Below, piece after piece: positions 9,906-22,156 of a stretch of DNA of 64,000 bases. Origin of the DNA: Glandiceps talaboti (Eukaryota; Hemichordata; Enteropneusta; Spengelidae); assembly GCF_964340395.1 (NCBI RefSeq), contig NC_135553.1, positions 28,875,449 to 28,939,448 on the forward strand. The letters are read 5' to 3'. The translations under genes were made by a program, and so were the position numbers. The notes beneath the pieces are model-generated. The model saw only the letters and a list, made by a program, of their open reading frames with translations, was not told the origin of the DNA and did not search any database. Each line of letters starts with the position of its first letter. The stretch's first letter is position 1.

Positions 9906-11839
9906 ATGGTAGGTCTATTAGAAGGTCTAGTAGTTTTGGAAACCATGACCTTCTTGGCCAATTTGGTGAAATCAAGATTATGGTTGTTTCCTCTGAGCTT
10001 ATCTTTTGAAGTGCTCGAGGGATTAGAGGTACTGGTGGGAAGGCATACCCGTATAGGTGCTTCCATGAAATTGATAGAGCATCTACTGCTTCCGCTCTTG
10101 GGTCTGGGAGCGGAACATAGACTACTGGTAGTTGAGTGTTTGCTACTGTAGCAAAAAGGTCTATGAGTGGTCTGCCCAGTCTCATGAAGACCTCCTTCAC
10201 CACTGTTCTGTTCAAAGTCCACTCTGTAGGGATCATGCAGTTTCTGGATAGGGCATCTGCGATCAGATTCTTTTTCCCTGGAATATGAGCTGCTCTGAGG
10301 GTTATACCCTTGCTCATGCACCAGTGACTAATTTCCCACACTAGCATGCAGAGTGATGGGGAATGAGTCCCCCCCCCCCCCCCCCCCCCCCAACGATTTA
10401 TGTATGATACTACCGTTGCATTGTCGGATCATATCAGTATCCTTTGTTGTATAATGTGGTTTATAAAGGCCTTCAGGGCATTTCACACTGCCATTAACTC
10501 CAACCAGTTTATGTGCTTTTGTTGTTGAGGTCCACTTTCCTGACGCGATCAAGTCTCCGTAGTGGGCCCCCACCCCTGGACTGATTCGTCTGTTAACAGA
10601 GTGCTCTCTGGGGTGGATGATATAAGGGAACTCCCTTGAAAAAGTTGTCTGGTACTACCCACCACCTGAGTGTGTCGATAAGTATTGGGTCCATTTGGAT
10701 CAGTTTTTCTATCGGATGAACAATAAGACGCCATTGTGAGAGGAGGTATAACTGAATTGGTCTTATGTACAACCTGGCATGAGGGATCAGTTGATGCCAT
10801 CAAACCGAGTAATCGAAGAAACTCTACTGCCGGAAATTAGTTCCTTGTCAGTAAAAGTTATATCAATGTTTTGAGACTTTGGAACCTTTCCTGTGTTGGC
10901 ATTGCTATGCCTTTTACCAGATTCAGTGAAGCCCCTATGTAAATGAGGGTCTGGGAAGGTTGTAGGTCGGATTTCCCCCAGTTTGGGATCCAGCCCAATC
11001 GTACCGCTGTTTGTAGAACCACTTGACGGTCTCTCACCAATTGGTTTTGAGAAGACTGTCTTGTCAAACCAGTTGTCTAAGTACATGTGTATGTGGATAC
11101 TGTGACTGTGAAGGTATTCCCCTATTACTGCTGTTACCTTGGTAAAGACTCAAGGGGATGATGCCAGGCTAAAAGGAAGGCACCTGAATTGGTAAACGTA
11201 CCCTAGGAACGTGAACCGAAGAAAGGGGCGATCTTTTACATGGATAGGGATGTGAAGGTAGGCATCCTTCAGATCCAGTGAGAAGGCCCAGTCATTGACT
11301 TTTAAATTGGCAAGAACTGACTGAATGGTTTCCATCTTGAAATGTTCCTTTCATATGAAACCATTGAGAGGTCTCCATCCTCCTGTCTTTTTTGGGACAA
11401 GGAAAACGGTACTGTAGAAACCTGGAAACCTCAGTGGAAAGGGAACCTGTTCTATGGCTCCTTTTTCTAACAAAGAGTTTATCTCTATTAGTAGAGCCTC
11501 CCTCTTCCCCACATTCCCGGGGGGTGCAGTGTAAATTGGACCATAAGTTACGGGTGGTCTGCTTGTAAACTCCAGATGGTTACCCGAGGCTATCACACTC
11601 AATACCCACTTGTTTTGGGTGATTGACTGCCATTCAGTGTAAAAGTGGACCAACCTGCCCCCTACAGGAATGTGAGGAAGGGGGAGTGTAACCATGAGTA
11701 CTTCCTCCCCTCCCTTTTGAGAAGAGTAGTTGGCTACGTCACTGCTGGTCCTTTTTCCCACCAATGGGTAGCCAGCATTTAGACCTATTAGAGTTGGACT
11801 GCTTGTTCTGTCCTCTGTTGTCAGTCTTACTATTATCAT
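9906..11839 (-). pseudogene. DIRS reverse transcriptase and RNase H, frameshifted
   Basis: On the minus strand the blocks run in DIRS order. LLEKGAIEQVP and FLVPKKTGGWRPL lie within 11351-11839. SLDLKDAYLHIPI and YQFRCLPFSL lie within 11150-11335. The catalytic box appears as YLDNW near 11070-11085, where the family has YLDDW. LGWIPNWGKSDL and YIGASLNL follow (10858-11067). RNase H begins with GAHYGDLIASGKW (about 10573) and ends with RAAHIPGKKNLIADALSR (about 10270-10290). At least four frame changes separate the blocks. A C-run at 10371-10391 lies inside RNase H. With Asn in the catalytic pair and the frameshifts it cannot be active. Confidence 0.87.
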
Positions 11840-11928
11840 AGTGAACTCGTAGAAGCTTTTGGGGTTGGTTACCCTTGGGCTTGGACAGAACTGTTTTGCG
11901 TTTGTTTGTACCAGTGTTCATGGTTAGT

Positions 11929-12704
11929 TCAGAAATCTCTGAAATCTCTCACATCACGTGCAGATTCTGCTTCTTGATGTAGAATCTGAGAAAATTGACC
12001 ATTAAACAACTTATCACCACGTATACATGTAGGAAGCTTGACTAAGCGTTGTCTTGTAACAGGAGTGGGAAAAGACATCTGGTCTAAAAATATCTCCCGT
12101 CTAGCATGAGTAGCCAGTGCAATAGCCCGGATATTTTGATCTGCAGCTGACATAATGGTGTGAGTTAAGAAATCGACACTGCCTTGCAGCGCTTGGTCAG
12201 AAATACCAGAGCCTGCTGTCATTGCTTTGTTAATAAAAGCCGTCATGATAAGAGAATGTGACAAACAGCGTAATTTTACACGAAGTGCTCCGTCTAGTGC
12301 TGTTATACCTGTCTCTGCTTTGTCTGCAACCTTCTTAGGTGAAGCATCTGATCAGACTTTATTTTAGTGTGAATCAATGGTCCCACACTGGGAGATCTAG
12401 AGAACTCATCAAAGTCTTTATCTAACAATCTGAAATCACTGTCAGTAGACTTTCTGTATCTAGAGATATGAGGTAATCATTTCTCCATACTCTGCCATGT
12501 TTTAACCAACTCACCTTCAATAGGCAGTCTTGGAGGCAATTGTGACTTGTCCTGAACTGTATGGACATAGAAGGGACGAACAGTACTGTCCTCCTTAGAA
12601 GTCTCATATGGGACAGGAAAGAACGGAAATACCTGCAAGGGTAGCACCATAAAATGTTCGAAGAACTTTATCAGAGTATGAGTGTAGCGATGTGTGTGCA
12701 ACAC
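11929..12704 (-). pseudogene. DIRS gag-like region, broken
   Basis: Frames at 11929-12264 (HSLIMTAFINKA, QALQGSVDFL) and 12422-12704 lie between the right ITR and RT, where DIRS elements carry their first, poorly conserved gag ORF. No zinc knuckle is visible. Assignment rests on position and continuity of strand. Confidence 0.55.
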
Positions 12705-12723
12705 TAGGCAAATAAGAACTTGC

Positions 12724-12855
12724 TAGTATTGGTAGTATCAGCAAGAGGGTGCCTCGTCTATCGCGAGACCAAGAATTCTTGCCTAGTGGGGTTATGAGTA
12801 TGCAAATATAGCCTAATTGTTATGCATCAGGTAAGTTGATTGATTGCAATAGAAA
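12724..12855. repeat. DIRS right inverted terminal repeat
   Basis: This is the reverse complement of 3655-3800 over about 125 bp, including GTATTGGTAGTATC and GGTTATGAGTATGCAAATAT. It ends near ATTGCAATAGAA, the point where the internal complementary region switches from one tip to the other. Confidence 0.85.
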
Positions 12856-13536
12856 TTAGCATTCTTGGAAGACTTATTGTTGTGCAGGGGATCAATGGTA
12901 CAGATTAGATGGCAGTGATGGATGCAGATGACAGTGATCAAAAATACCAGCTATTCTCATTCAGGGGCACAGTCGTGCTATCTGTACATTATCACTATTT
13001 TAGATGTGTTAGTTTGTTATCTTGACCAATCAGATCTCTTGATTTGCACCATCAATATACTGGTATAATATAATACCTAATAAATTCAAATCAAATCAAA
13101 GTTTCAAGTTTTTTTTTTACCAAAAAGAATTCATACACATGTATGTGTGGTACTAAGAAAGCCCTCAAAATCTTAACCTATCTACACATTTTCTTGGTTT
13201 CTAAGACAACAAAATAAAATCTTGTAGATTTGGCTGGTCTTACACACAAAAATGACTCACCTGATTGGCACTTTAAATTGCTTTGAAGTCTCTTGTATAA
13301 ATTTGACCAAGGCATCAGTGGGTTGATAAAATCCTGTCAACAAAATCTCTTTTATTTCTGACACCTGGTAAATAAAACAGAAGCATTAAATTATCTAGTA
13401 ACATCATTTCAATCTAAACAAACCATCCAATCAGAACAACTTATCCTTTTATCCTTAACAAACAAACTAACCTATGCGAATCCTTGGATTTGCACAGCCT
13501 AAACAAACTAACCTATGTTGCATTTACACAGCCTAA
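12856..13536. other. No gene seen
   Basis: AT-rich sequence between the DIRS end and the next pearl-like element. A 9-10 base T-run and short local repeats only. Confidence 0.4.
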
Positions 13537-15679
13537 ACAAGTCATTGACAATGACATAACCCCCGCTATCATTGGGTTTTAAGGAATTGGCAGTTTATGT
13601 TGTCATTTTCTTGATATCACTACTCTGATCACCCAACACCACTTGTGAACCTAAATCAAACAGACTTAGATATTTTGTGTCTGCTCGTTTGACATGGAAC
13701 ATGCCTACTCATGTTGTGTCTCCTCCTTGGACATGGGACATGCCTACTCTTCAAGATGATGTGATGGAATAAACCATTCAACAATAAAGGATGGGTCAGG
13801 TATGGGGGGGGGGACCTGTTCAAGTATGTCTGAGTTATGGCTTTGGACATGAAAACTGCACCAACAAATTCGCTGCCAGGTAGCCATATCGGATTGTATC
13901 ATGACGAAAATGGATATGCACATGTATATCATAGAACACTGTCCTAATACCAACTTTGATTGAGATCTATTCAAGCATATTCATGAGCCAAAGTTTGTAC
14001 ATAAACATCTATTGTCTGTCGATCACTAATCGGAAAGACGCGGCTTTACGGATGTGTCTCCAAAGAGTTACCCATTTGTATTTCGATAGCTTTCGATCAA
14101 ACAACATGTCTTACTTACATCTCTTGTCTAATTCTCAATGAAGATCAGAAGGTAGTCAAGGTACAGGGAATATTTTCCCTGTCAGCCCTTTTCAGGGCCC
14201 TGATCTTCGTTTCAACATAACTCCATTCAACATGCTGCCGTTCACCCCAGTGGGCGACAAGGAATACACGAAATCAAAGCCGCGACCGAAGCACAGCGGC
14301 CGTACCGACGTGTACGTCGGTGTATTTAATTTGAATTACAAACACTCAACAGATAATCTAATAAATCTAGCTTGGTTTTTTCCTTTCTTTCTTTTGTATT
14401 GTTGTAAATTTGAGAATAAGGGACGAAAATCAGTCGGCGAACGTTACAAGGAAGATCGCAACGTTTCGTGAATAAATCGCAGACTTCTTGAATATATATC
14501 GATTCCTGTACTATTGAACAATTGAACTCGCAAATGCCCTGTGGAGTGATAATTGGGCAAAGAAAATCACAACAGTACACAAAACAGATGCAATAATTGT
14601 GAATCGTGTTTTTCAAACGACCACTTTCTCCCTTTTGCACGGTTTAGCCACAATAATCAAAGTGTCAAGCATCGGCATAACGTTGATCATTGACAGCGTT
14701 TTACGTACTAATAATAATAGGGAGGATGAGAAAAAGACTTGGGAAAGTTGTCAATGTCTTCCACAATGCGTATTTCCGTCAGTGTTTTCATTCACACTCT
14801 GCATGTGTACGTACGTCCCACCTTGAAAATTCGCAAACAAAATGGCTGCCAGGCAGCCATATTGGATCGTATCACAACGAAAATGGATATGCACATGTAT
14901 GTCATAGAACACTGTCCTAATACCAACTTTGAATGAGATCTGTTTAAGCATGTCTGAGTTATAGCTTTCGACATGGAAAATTCACAAACAAAATGGCTGG
15001 CAGGCATCCATATTGGATCATATCACGACGAAAATGGATATGCACATGTATGTGATAGAACACTGTCCTAATACCAACTTTGAATGAGATCTGTTCAAGC
15101 ATGTCTGAGTTATGACTTTGGACATGAAAATTCGCAAACAAAATGGCTACCAGGCAGCCATATTGGATCGTATCACTATGAAAATGGATATGCACATGTA
15201 TGTCATAGAACACTGTCCTAATACCAACTTTAAATGAGATCTGTTCAAGCATGTCTGAGTTATGGCTTTGGACATGAAAATTCACAAACAAAATGGCTGT
15301 TAGGCGGCCATATTGGATCGTATCATGACAACAATGAATATGCACATGTATGTCATAGAACACTGTCCTAATACCAACTTTGAATGAGATCTGTTAAAGC
15401 ATGTCTGAGTTATGGCTTTAGACAGGAAAAATTCGCAAACAAAATGGTTGCTAGGCGGCCATATTGGATCGTATCATAAAACAAATTGACGTGCATATGT
15501 ATGCCATAGTATGTTGCCCCTGTACCAAGTTTGAAAAAAATTGGTCCAGGCATCCCCAAGAAACAGCTGTGGACGGACGGACGGACGGACGGACGGACGC
15601 ACGGATGGACGCACAGACGGACGGACAGACGGAACCCAATCCATAAGTCCCCGTTCCGGACTTCGTCCGCGGGGACTAA
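13537..15679 (+). mobile_element. Pearl-like family 1 element carrying a captured 846 bp fragment
   Basis: The start CAAGTCATTGACAATGACAT and the end hairpin with CGGGGACTAA at 15679 are family 1 termini. The first core stops at TCAAGCAT (13978). Cores resume at GAAAATTCGCAAAC (about 14825) and continue for about four units to a (GGAC)n tract (about 15572-15630). The 3' half (14826-15679) is very similar to 5730-6570, including shared core variants, so the two elements share a recent ancestor. The intervening DNA matches the left part of the Harbinger-like element at 27527-31554. Confidence 0.75.
13979..14824. repeat. Fragment related to the Harbinger-like element, inside a pearl-like element
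   Basis: This segment aligns to about 27639-28515 with roughly 90 percent identity by eye. The copy here lacks about 40 bp found at 27711-27748. Short frames on both strands (for example SYLHLL, or CDLFTKRCDLPC on the minus strand) are partly conserved between the two but carry frameshifts and resemble no family I know. Confidence 0.8.
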
Positions 15680-15879
15680 AAAGCTACCGCGATCTCTGGA
15701 AGTGATAAGGTATTATTGCCATGGGTAAAGTGTATACATTCTTGTTTCGATCAAGATTGACAGACCCACCATCTGTTCCAAATCACATACATGCGTGAAA
15801 GGTGTGAAGTGAGCAGACGATCGTGACTGTATATTTTTGTAATAAAGCTTACAGATGATGTAATAATCTTCAGATTCAA

Positions 15880-16245
15880 CGAAAATATCAATACAAACAC
15901 ATGAAACCCCTGAAAACAGTATTTCTCAGTGTAGAAAGAACAACAACGTGTATCCGTACCATAGCTTCCTGGTTCACCTTACATCGATGTTGGTGGTGCA
16001 CTTTCGAAGCGAAGCGCATGTGCGACCAGACTATAGATCGAATAATTACACAAATTGCTCATTAATTTTCATAGGATTTTTATCAAAACCTAATCAGTTC
16101 TTGCCATTACCCAATGAAACACTTATGCCAAATTTCGTTTGAATTGAGCCAGTCATTTTGGAGAAAACGACACAAACAGACACACACAAAGACATACATA
16201 CACACAGACTTTCACCCAGTAATACATCTCTTCCTTACATGATGT
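15880..16245 (+). repeat. Tandem-core-type repeat tail
   Basis: It contains AATTACACAAATTGCTCATT, TCAGTTCTTGCCATTACCC, TTTGAATTGAGCCAG and a CACACAGACA tract. The same string of motifs occurs at 22665-22862, 24845-25042, 32290-32455, 35930-36115 and 42380-42560. Upstream GAAACCCCTGAAAACAG matches 42071-42087. Non-coding. Confidence 0.6.
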
Positions 16246-16424
16246 ACCCCTGAATTGGCAAAAAGGTGTGCCAAACTATAGAAATCTGAAAGTACTTTGT
16301 GATATCAATCTATGTATGTACATGTAGTGGAACAGGTGTAATGGCTTTTGAAATCAAATTATTCAAATTTACCCATGCATACAGAACAAATGTATGGATT
16401 GCTTATTGGTATCATTTGAACATA

Positions 16425-16580
16425 ATGAATTTTAGCTCTATATCTGTGATTTTTGAAGTCCTAGTGAAAGTTAGTTGTCGAAAAAGTTATTCAAATATCC
16501 AATACCTATTCTCAATACAGGAAAGCTTGACTAGACTTTCAACACTCCGACTTTGCAATCCCCTACATACCCGAGATATG
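16425..16580 (+). repeat. Dispersed repeat matching 41275-41430
   Basis: TTTAGCTCTATATCTGTGAT, GTGAAAGTTAGTTGTC and CAGGAAAGCTTG occur in the same order near 41283. A 102-codon frame over this region is not conserved in the other copy, so I do not call a gene. Confidence 0.6.
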
Positions 16581-18455
16581 TACACTCGTTTCCAAGGCAA
16601 ACAATGAACAAACCGTCATAACATCGCTAGTATGCATCAGAAAGTTTACATACTTTATGGTAAGCATGATCCCGCTCTATACTTTGATTCTCGTTAACGG
16701 CAATATACCCATTATGTAACATTCAGTTCAAGAATTTCGCAATGCACGCCACAATGAGGTGAATTTCCATGGTTCTCAAGTTCGTTTGGTTTCTCAAAAT
16801 ATAAAATTCAGATCTGGACAGAAACTTATGGATATATATTTTGATATACGCACCTTTCAATACAAGCAACCCGAATACTTTGAACAGTCTAGAACAAAGC
16901 CAACCAATGTCAGAAAATTGGGGAAAAATTGACCCAATTAAACCACTTAAGGTGAAGATGCACAAAGGGAAGATTTTAAGGGTGACATATTTACAAGTTA
17001 TTGTTTCCCAACAATGAATAAAGTTTACACCATCAACCCATATATTTTGAGAAAGGTTTTTCTCTCCTCTTAAATGCTATTGTATTTTCTATTGTCTTTG
17101 ACTGAAAGTGAGAGTTTGTTTAAGGTATGAATAGAGGTGTCTTGATTATCTCAAGGCGCCAATATAAATGCCCCGGAAGAGGCCACCTGTCACCCGATTT
17201 TCCATTTCTTTGATGTTTTAGAATGTTCACTTGACACATAACAAAACTGTGTCTCACTTTTTTTCTGCCATCTGTCGTTCTTTTACAACATGCCTCGAAA
17301 GTTGACAAATTATAATGGGAAGCTTATTGACAGATTTTTCTCACTTAATCGTCAATTTCACACGTAATAGAGCGAACTTACAAATTCTGAGACACAATTT
17401 GTAAGAACAATACATAAGAAAGCACCAGCAAAAAATTCAATTGATTGCGAGGAAGTACTGTCGACATCGAGACTTTAGAACTTTGTCTGGGGGCTTGCAA
17501 ATGTAAACGGAGAAAATGCCGATTTTCGAAATACAGCATAAAATTTGACTTGCAGAAGATTTCCCGGCGTGTCATGCAATAAAAATATCACCAAGCAGTG
17601 GATAAAACGAGTCTTCAGTTATTCTAATTGTTGTTTTGATTAATACAAGTGTAGCATCGTAGAAACACGGCAAATCGAGGTCGTTCGACTGGAATGTGAT
17701 ACACAAGATCACATTGTAAATGGCGCAGAAGCCCAGTTTATTGACGTCATCTCATTAATTAGTAATCAGAGGCGTGGCCAAAGTCAAGTCCAATGTTATT
17801 ATGATGTTACTCTGTCCGGCGGCAGATCCACGGTGCTATCTATAGTGTGTCTAAACTTCACTTTTCCCAGAAGCACTTCCCGATACAAATATTTCGTTTT
17901 GAATTTCGGAATAACTGCATTACGTTAAATTTTGCTCAGTTTCGAGCGTCAAACACGGGAAATTTCATAACTAGATGTAGTAGCATGGCCACTTTCTAAA
18001 CCAAGGCGGAATCACCATGTTACTATTTCGTTCAAAATATTGTCTGAAGCTTCAAATGTGCGATGAAAGGGGTAACCTAAGTGATTTTACACATTGCCAC
18101 ATAAATTTAGTCAAAAAATTAGTGTCTGCTTACGTCTGTACGGACACACTCCATTAAATGCAAAAGGGGAAATATTTGCCTTGTTACAGAAGTCATGCTG
18201 AATTTGGCTGTTACAATGAACCCAAAATCTTTCCACACAGTTAGCTTGCTACAAATTACATGTAAAGCGTTTTCTTTTAGTTAGTTGTGGTGTCTTTCGC
18301 GTTTGATTGTCTGATGCATTGCTCATGTTGGCATCTGAAAATGGCTAAGTCTTTCGATTAAAAATAACTTTCAATATGTATTGGCACTTCACTGCGTATC
18401 AGACAAATCGACTGATATCGTAGACAGATGGATAAACATAACTAGACTCGATTGT
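16581..18455. other. No gene seen
   Basis: No recognisable domain, TIR or tandem array. Frames are short and of low-complexity composition. The position between repeats related to the left arm at 41-48 kb suggests it may be a strongly diverged part of that large repeat. Confidence 0.35.
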
Positions 18456-18950
18456 TACAGGTTTGTTTTGAAAATTGATATACATAGCTCGGGTGATACT
18501 CGCCATTCAGTATAACTCGGAGGAGTACATGCATGTGAACATTGACTGTTTTCTGGAAATAGGACAAGTCTAGTCAATCATAAAACAACCTTAACCGACA
18601 TTTTGTAAGAACACGGAAGGAAAATAATAGGAAAATCAAAGACATTTTAAAACCAACTCGAAATCAGAGATGCGAGATATTATGGAAGTATTCCGGAAGC
18701 ACAAATTAAAGCAAGCTTGATTGCCGTGCGTTGGTGATTGTTAGGGGCGTACGCTACTTGTGAAGTTTATTTTGAACCGAGATTTCCTGATTCAGTCAAA
18801 ACACGGCCCAATATATAAACCACAATAAAAAAATTGTCATCTATCTAAAGATTTTGGTGTGTTCAAATGTCTGTAATGATTGATCGACCGACCGAAAACC
18901 TGACGTGTGTACAGTGTACTGTACGTAATGATTTTCACAGCGAGTATGCA
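18456..18950 (+). repeat. Diverged third copy of the large inverted-repeat arm
   Basis: Motifs in order match 47590-48050: AATCATAAAACA, GAACACGGAAGG, GATTCAGTCAAAACACG, AAATTGTCATC and TTTTGGTGTGTTCAAAT. Identity is lower than between the two arms themselves. Confidence 0.55.
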
Positions 18951-19439
18951 CTGACTCTGTGTTGCGCCGGAAGGTTCTGAAACTAGACAGTTACTAATTC
19001 ACAGGATTTTGGAGTACGTGATTTAAATGTGTCAGCTTACATTTGACCGTGACCAGCAAAATATCAACAGTTTTCAAAGTACAAGAATCAGATATTAGGA
19101 CGTGAGCAGTAAATCTTGAGACGGTACGAAACTCAGTCACCAGTGAATTTCGGAAACGTATGGTCAAATATCGTTATTCTTTGAGAGGTTTTACTCGTTC
19201 GATCATATGCGTTATACACGATATTTTTGACGTTATTAACGTTGCGACGTCACTACTAGAAGAGAAATAAAGTTACGCCCGGGATACACACATCGTTTTC
19301 TTTCCTTCATGGTACCGTCATGGAGATATCTCCCCTTTTACTCCATATGGTTACAGTGCTAGTGATTCGTGTGTGATCTGAGCATGCGTGAATTTGGCAC
19401 TGCGTATATTTTGCATAATCCTCTGTCAATCATCTTAGT

Positions 19440-20197
19440 TGTATGCAAGTCTGTGAAATGATCATATTACCGTGGGGTATGTTCAAATGGCTAGCTGCAT
19501 ATTTCCATTGATGCCATGCATGACAGCAAATAGTGCCACTTTGCTCATTCAATCTTTGCACTGATACTATCGATTTATGGTCATTTTTTACAGATTTAGA
19601 GAATAAATATTAAGATAATTTTTTGGCTTCTTGTCAAATATTGAAATACATGTTGTATATTTACAGAAGCTCACTTTTCAGGTCTTGAGGCGACGAATTC
19701 AGATATTTTAGTACATTTCCACTGCTGGTGGGGACTGACTGTAGCATCATAAATGGATTAGTGAGCCGTTAATTATTTTCATTCAAATTTAATACGACTG
19801 AAAATTACATTTTCTGCCAAATTTTCCCCAATTTTGACCATTTAACCAGTATACAGAAGTTTTGTTAAATGTTAGTATTTTGAATTTTGTTTGTAACATA
19901 AATATTGTGTTTATTTGTGATCATATGTCAATGAATAAACAACTCATGTTTGTTTTATTAATATTTTATTAGTACTTATATTTCGGTTGTGTGTGTGGCA
20001 TTTGACTTTATGTATTTGTAAGTATGATGTAGACAATTTATTTTCCATTGAAATGATACCTTGTTTTTCAAAAATGAGCAACTGTAAGTATTTTTATATC
20101 AATCTGATTACACCACACTCACTCTCGCCCTATGTTAGTGAGGGAGCTGGTGGACAACAAACAATCCCATGAGGCCATTGGTGGTGAAAGTGTTAAA
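19440..20197. mobile_element. Second copy of the piggyBac-like element, one end only
   Basis: From about 19440 the sequence is the inverted equivalent of 7755-8315, ending in CCATTGGTGGTGAAAGTG followed by TTAA at 20194-20197. It differs by an internal insertion near 19605-19800. The other terminus, with the TTCCCGC palindromes, is absent. A 61-codon frame at 19987-20172 is nearly identical to the one at 7775-7969, which I attribute to recent spread. Confidence 0.75.
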
Positions 20198-20310
20198 ACT
20201 CTTTCTATGGTGAGTGCTATGCTACAACATTCTGTAAAACTTCACATTACATGTTGTGGTGGACCAGGATAGCACTGACAGCAATGAGCAAATAGCAATC
20301 AATGAGAAAA

Positions 20311-21180
20311 CAAGTCATTGAGAATGACATAGTCCCTGCTATGATTGGGTTTTAAGGAACTGGCAGTTTATGTTGTCATTTTCTTGATATCACTACTCTG
20401 ATCACACAACAACACTTGTGAACCTAAATCATACAGATGTAAGTATGATGTAGACAAATGTTGTGTCTGCTTGACATGGAACATGCCTACTCATGTTGTG
20501 TCTCCTCGTTGGACATGGGACATGCCTACTCTTCAAGATAACATGATGGAATAAACCATTCAACAATAAAGGATGGGTCGGGTATGGGGGGGGGGGGGGG
20601 GAGGCTGTTCAAGCATGTCAGAGTTATGGCTTTGGACATGGAAAATTTGCAAATAAAATGGCTGCCAGGCAGCCATATTGGATCATATCACAACGAAAAT
20701 GGATATGCACATGTATGTCATAGAACACTGTCCTAATACCAACTTTGAATGAGATCTGTTCAAGCATGTCTGAGTCATAGCTTTGGACATGGAAAATTCG
20801 CAAACAAAATGGCTGCCAGGCAGCCATATTGGATTGTATCATGATGAAAATGGACATGCACATGTATGTCATAGAACACTGTCCTAATACCAACTTTGAA
20901 TGAGATCTGTTCTAGCATGTCTGAGTTATGGCTTTGGACATGGAAAATTTACAAACAAAATGGCTGCTAGGCGGCCATATTGGATCGTATCATGAAACAA
21001 ATTGACGTGCATATGTATGCCATTGTATGTTACCCCTGTATCAAGTTTGAAAAAAATCGGTCCAGGCATCTCCAAGAAACGGCTGCGGACGGACGGACGG
21101 ACGGACGGACACACGGACGCACAGACAGACGGAACCCAATCCATAAGTCCCCGTCCCGGACTTCGTCCGGCGGGGACTAA
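20311..21180 (+). mobile_element. Pearl-like family 1 element
   Basis: It starts CAAGTCATTGAGAATGACAT plus AGTCCCTGC and ends in CCGGACTTCGTCCGG then CGGGGACTAA. A G-run (about 20587-20600) separates the 5' block from two full cores and a final half core. The microsatellite is (GGAC)n at about 21086-21130. Confidence 0.8.
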
Positions 21181-21498
21181 CAAAAACAGACAACTAAATT
21201 CTTAGAAGGAAACATTAGCGTACATGTTGATGTGGGATTGATCATTGCGTCGTATTCAACTGACTATCAGTCCATAAATAGGAATGACGAATATTCATAA
21301 AGTTTCATCATGGCCAGAGCTGTCACATTTGTAACAGTCCAGCTGGGCAGTGTTTCGTGGCGCCATGCATCCACGCCACATGATTTTAGAGGTATGATAC
21401 AATGTAACTACATATGTGTATACAAATACAACGTCTCGATCGTACTATTGCTGCCATGGCAACCTCACCAGTATTTCAAATTTTCGGCCGGTGCACAG

Positions 21499-21649
21499 CG
21501 TCGGTGACCCACACTTCTATTTGTGTCGCATTTGCGATGGAACTGGTCCAAGCACGTACAATTATACCGTCGATCAAGCGTGGGTTTCTGATCATGTTTT
21601 AATGCGTTTGAATGGTATCGTTGATGTGTGTATTTTAGCACAGATATAA
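21499..21649 (+). other. Exon-like open frame behind an AG, also at 23679-23829
   Basis: After GTGCACAG the plus strand stays open for about 49 codons (DPHFYLCRICDGTGPS, then DQAWVSDHVLMRL) to a TAA. The context could be a splice acceptor. I do not recognise the peptide. The frame spans the duplication breakpoint, so the upstream sequence differs between the copies. Confidence 0.25.
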
Positions 21650-22156
21650 CACGATGGACCAGTGTCGTCAGAAAGCAACCGCAACACATTCCCTACATCT
21701 CAAAACATGAGAAATTACACTATTAACCCAGACTTAATTCAGAAAAGTCCCAAACCCGAATGTCAATATCACGTCCGAGGTTGCGTTGTTGACCTTCACC
21801 AAAGTGCATCAAGCATGTAAGAGTTGCATTCATAATACACTACAGTGTAGGCCTATTACAATTCCGGGAACATGATGTAGGCTACCACGTCATGTCAAAA
21901 CACACTCCAATACATGCAGATCACAGCCACAGCACGTGAATTTATGAGTATTTAGGTAGAAAGTGACAGAACAGTGATGTGCAACATGACGAACCTGACA
22001 TGATATTATACAATCATTTGCGTTGGTGCATTGCCACCCACAATACTATATAGATGACACATCGAAAAGTATGTACAAGAGATACACATGGATAATATAC
22101 TGCATGTAAACTCTATCGCCGTCGCTCAAACATTCTTTTTCAATGTGCCACTTTGC

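Larger units (their letters stand above)
3628..12855 (-). mobile_element. DIRS-type retrotransposon, complete in outline, split by a nested LINE
   Basis: Reading the minus strand, the order is right inverted terminal repeat (ITR), gag-like ORF remnants, reverse transcriptase, RNase H, tyrosine recombinase, internal complementary region, left ITR. This is the order and terminal structure of DIRS elements, which replicate through a circular intermediate and integrate with a tyrosine recombinase instead of a DDE integrase. Most of gag/pol is frameshifted; the recombinase is open. The LINE insertion (5171-9905) lies between codons for LLIDLPF and the downstream LLSQSK block, so removing it leaves an element of about 4.5 kb, a normal DIRS size. 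The exact ends are estimates from the match of each ITR to the internal complementary region. Confidence 0.9.

Noticed and set aside
10328-10573. Frame with seven glycines
   Set aside because: The glycines come from the C-run at 10371-10391 and only the first half is real RNase H sequence.
21499-21649. Possible relation of the CRIC-containing exon to RAG1-like or other zinc-binding proteins
   Set aside because: A single Cys-x2-Cys without the rest of a domain is not enough, and no TIR, heptamer-like end or catalytic region was seen nearby.
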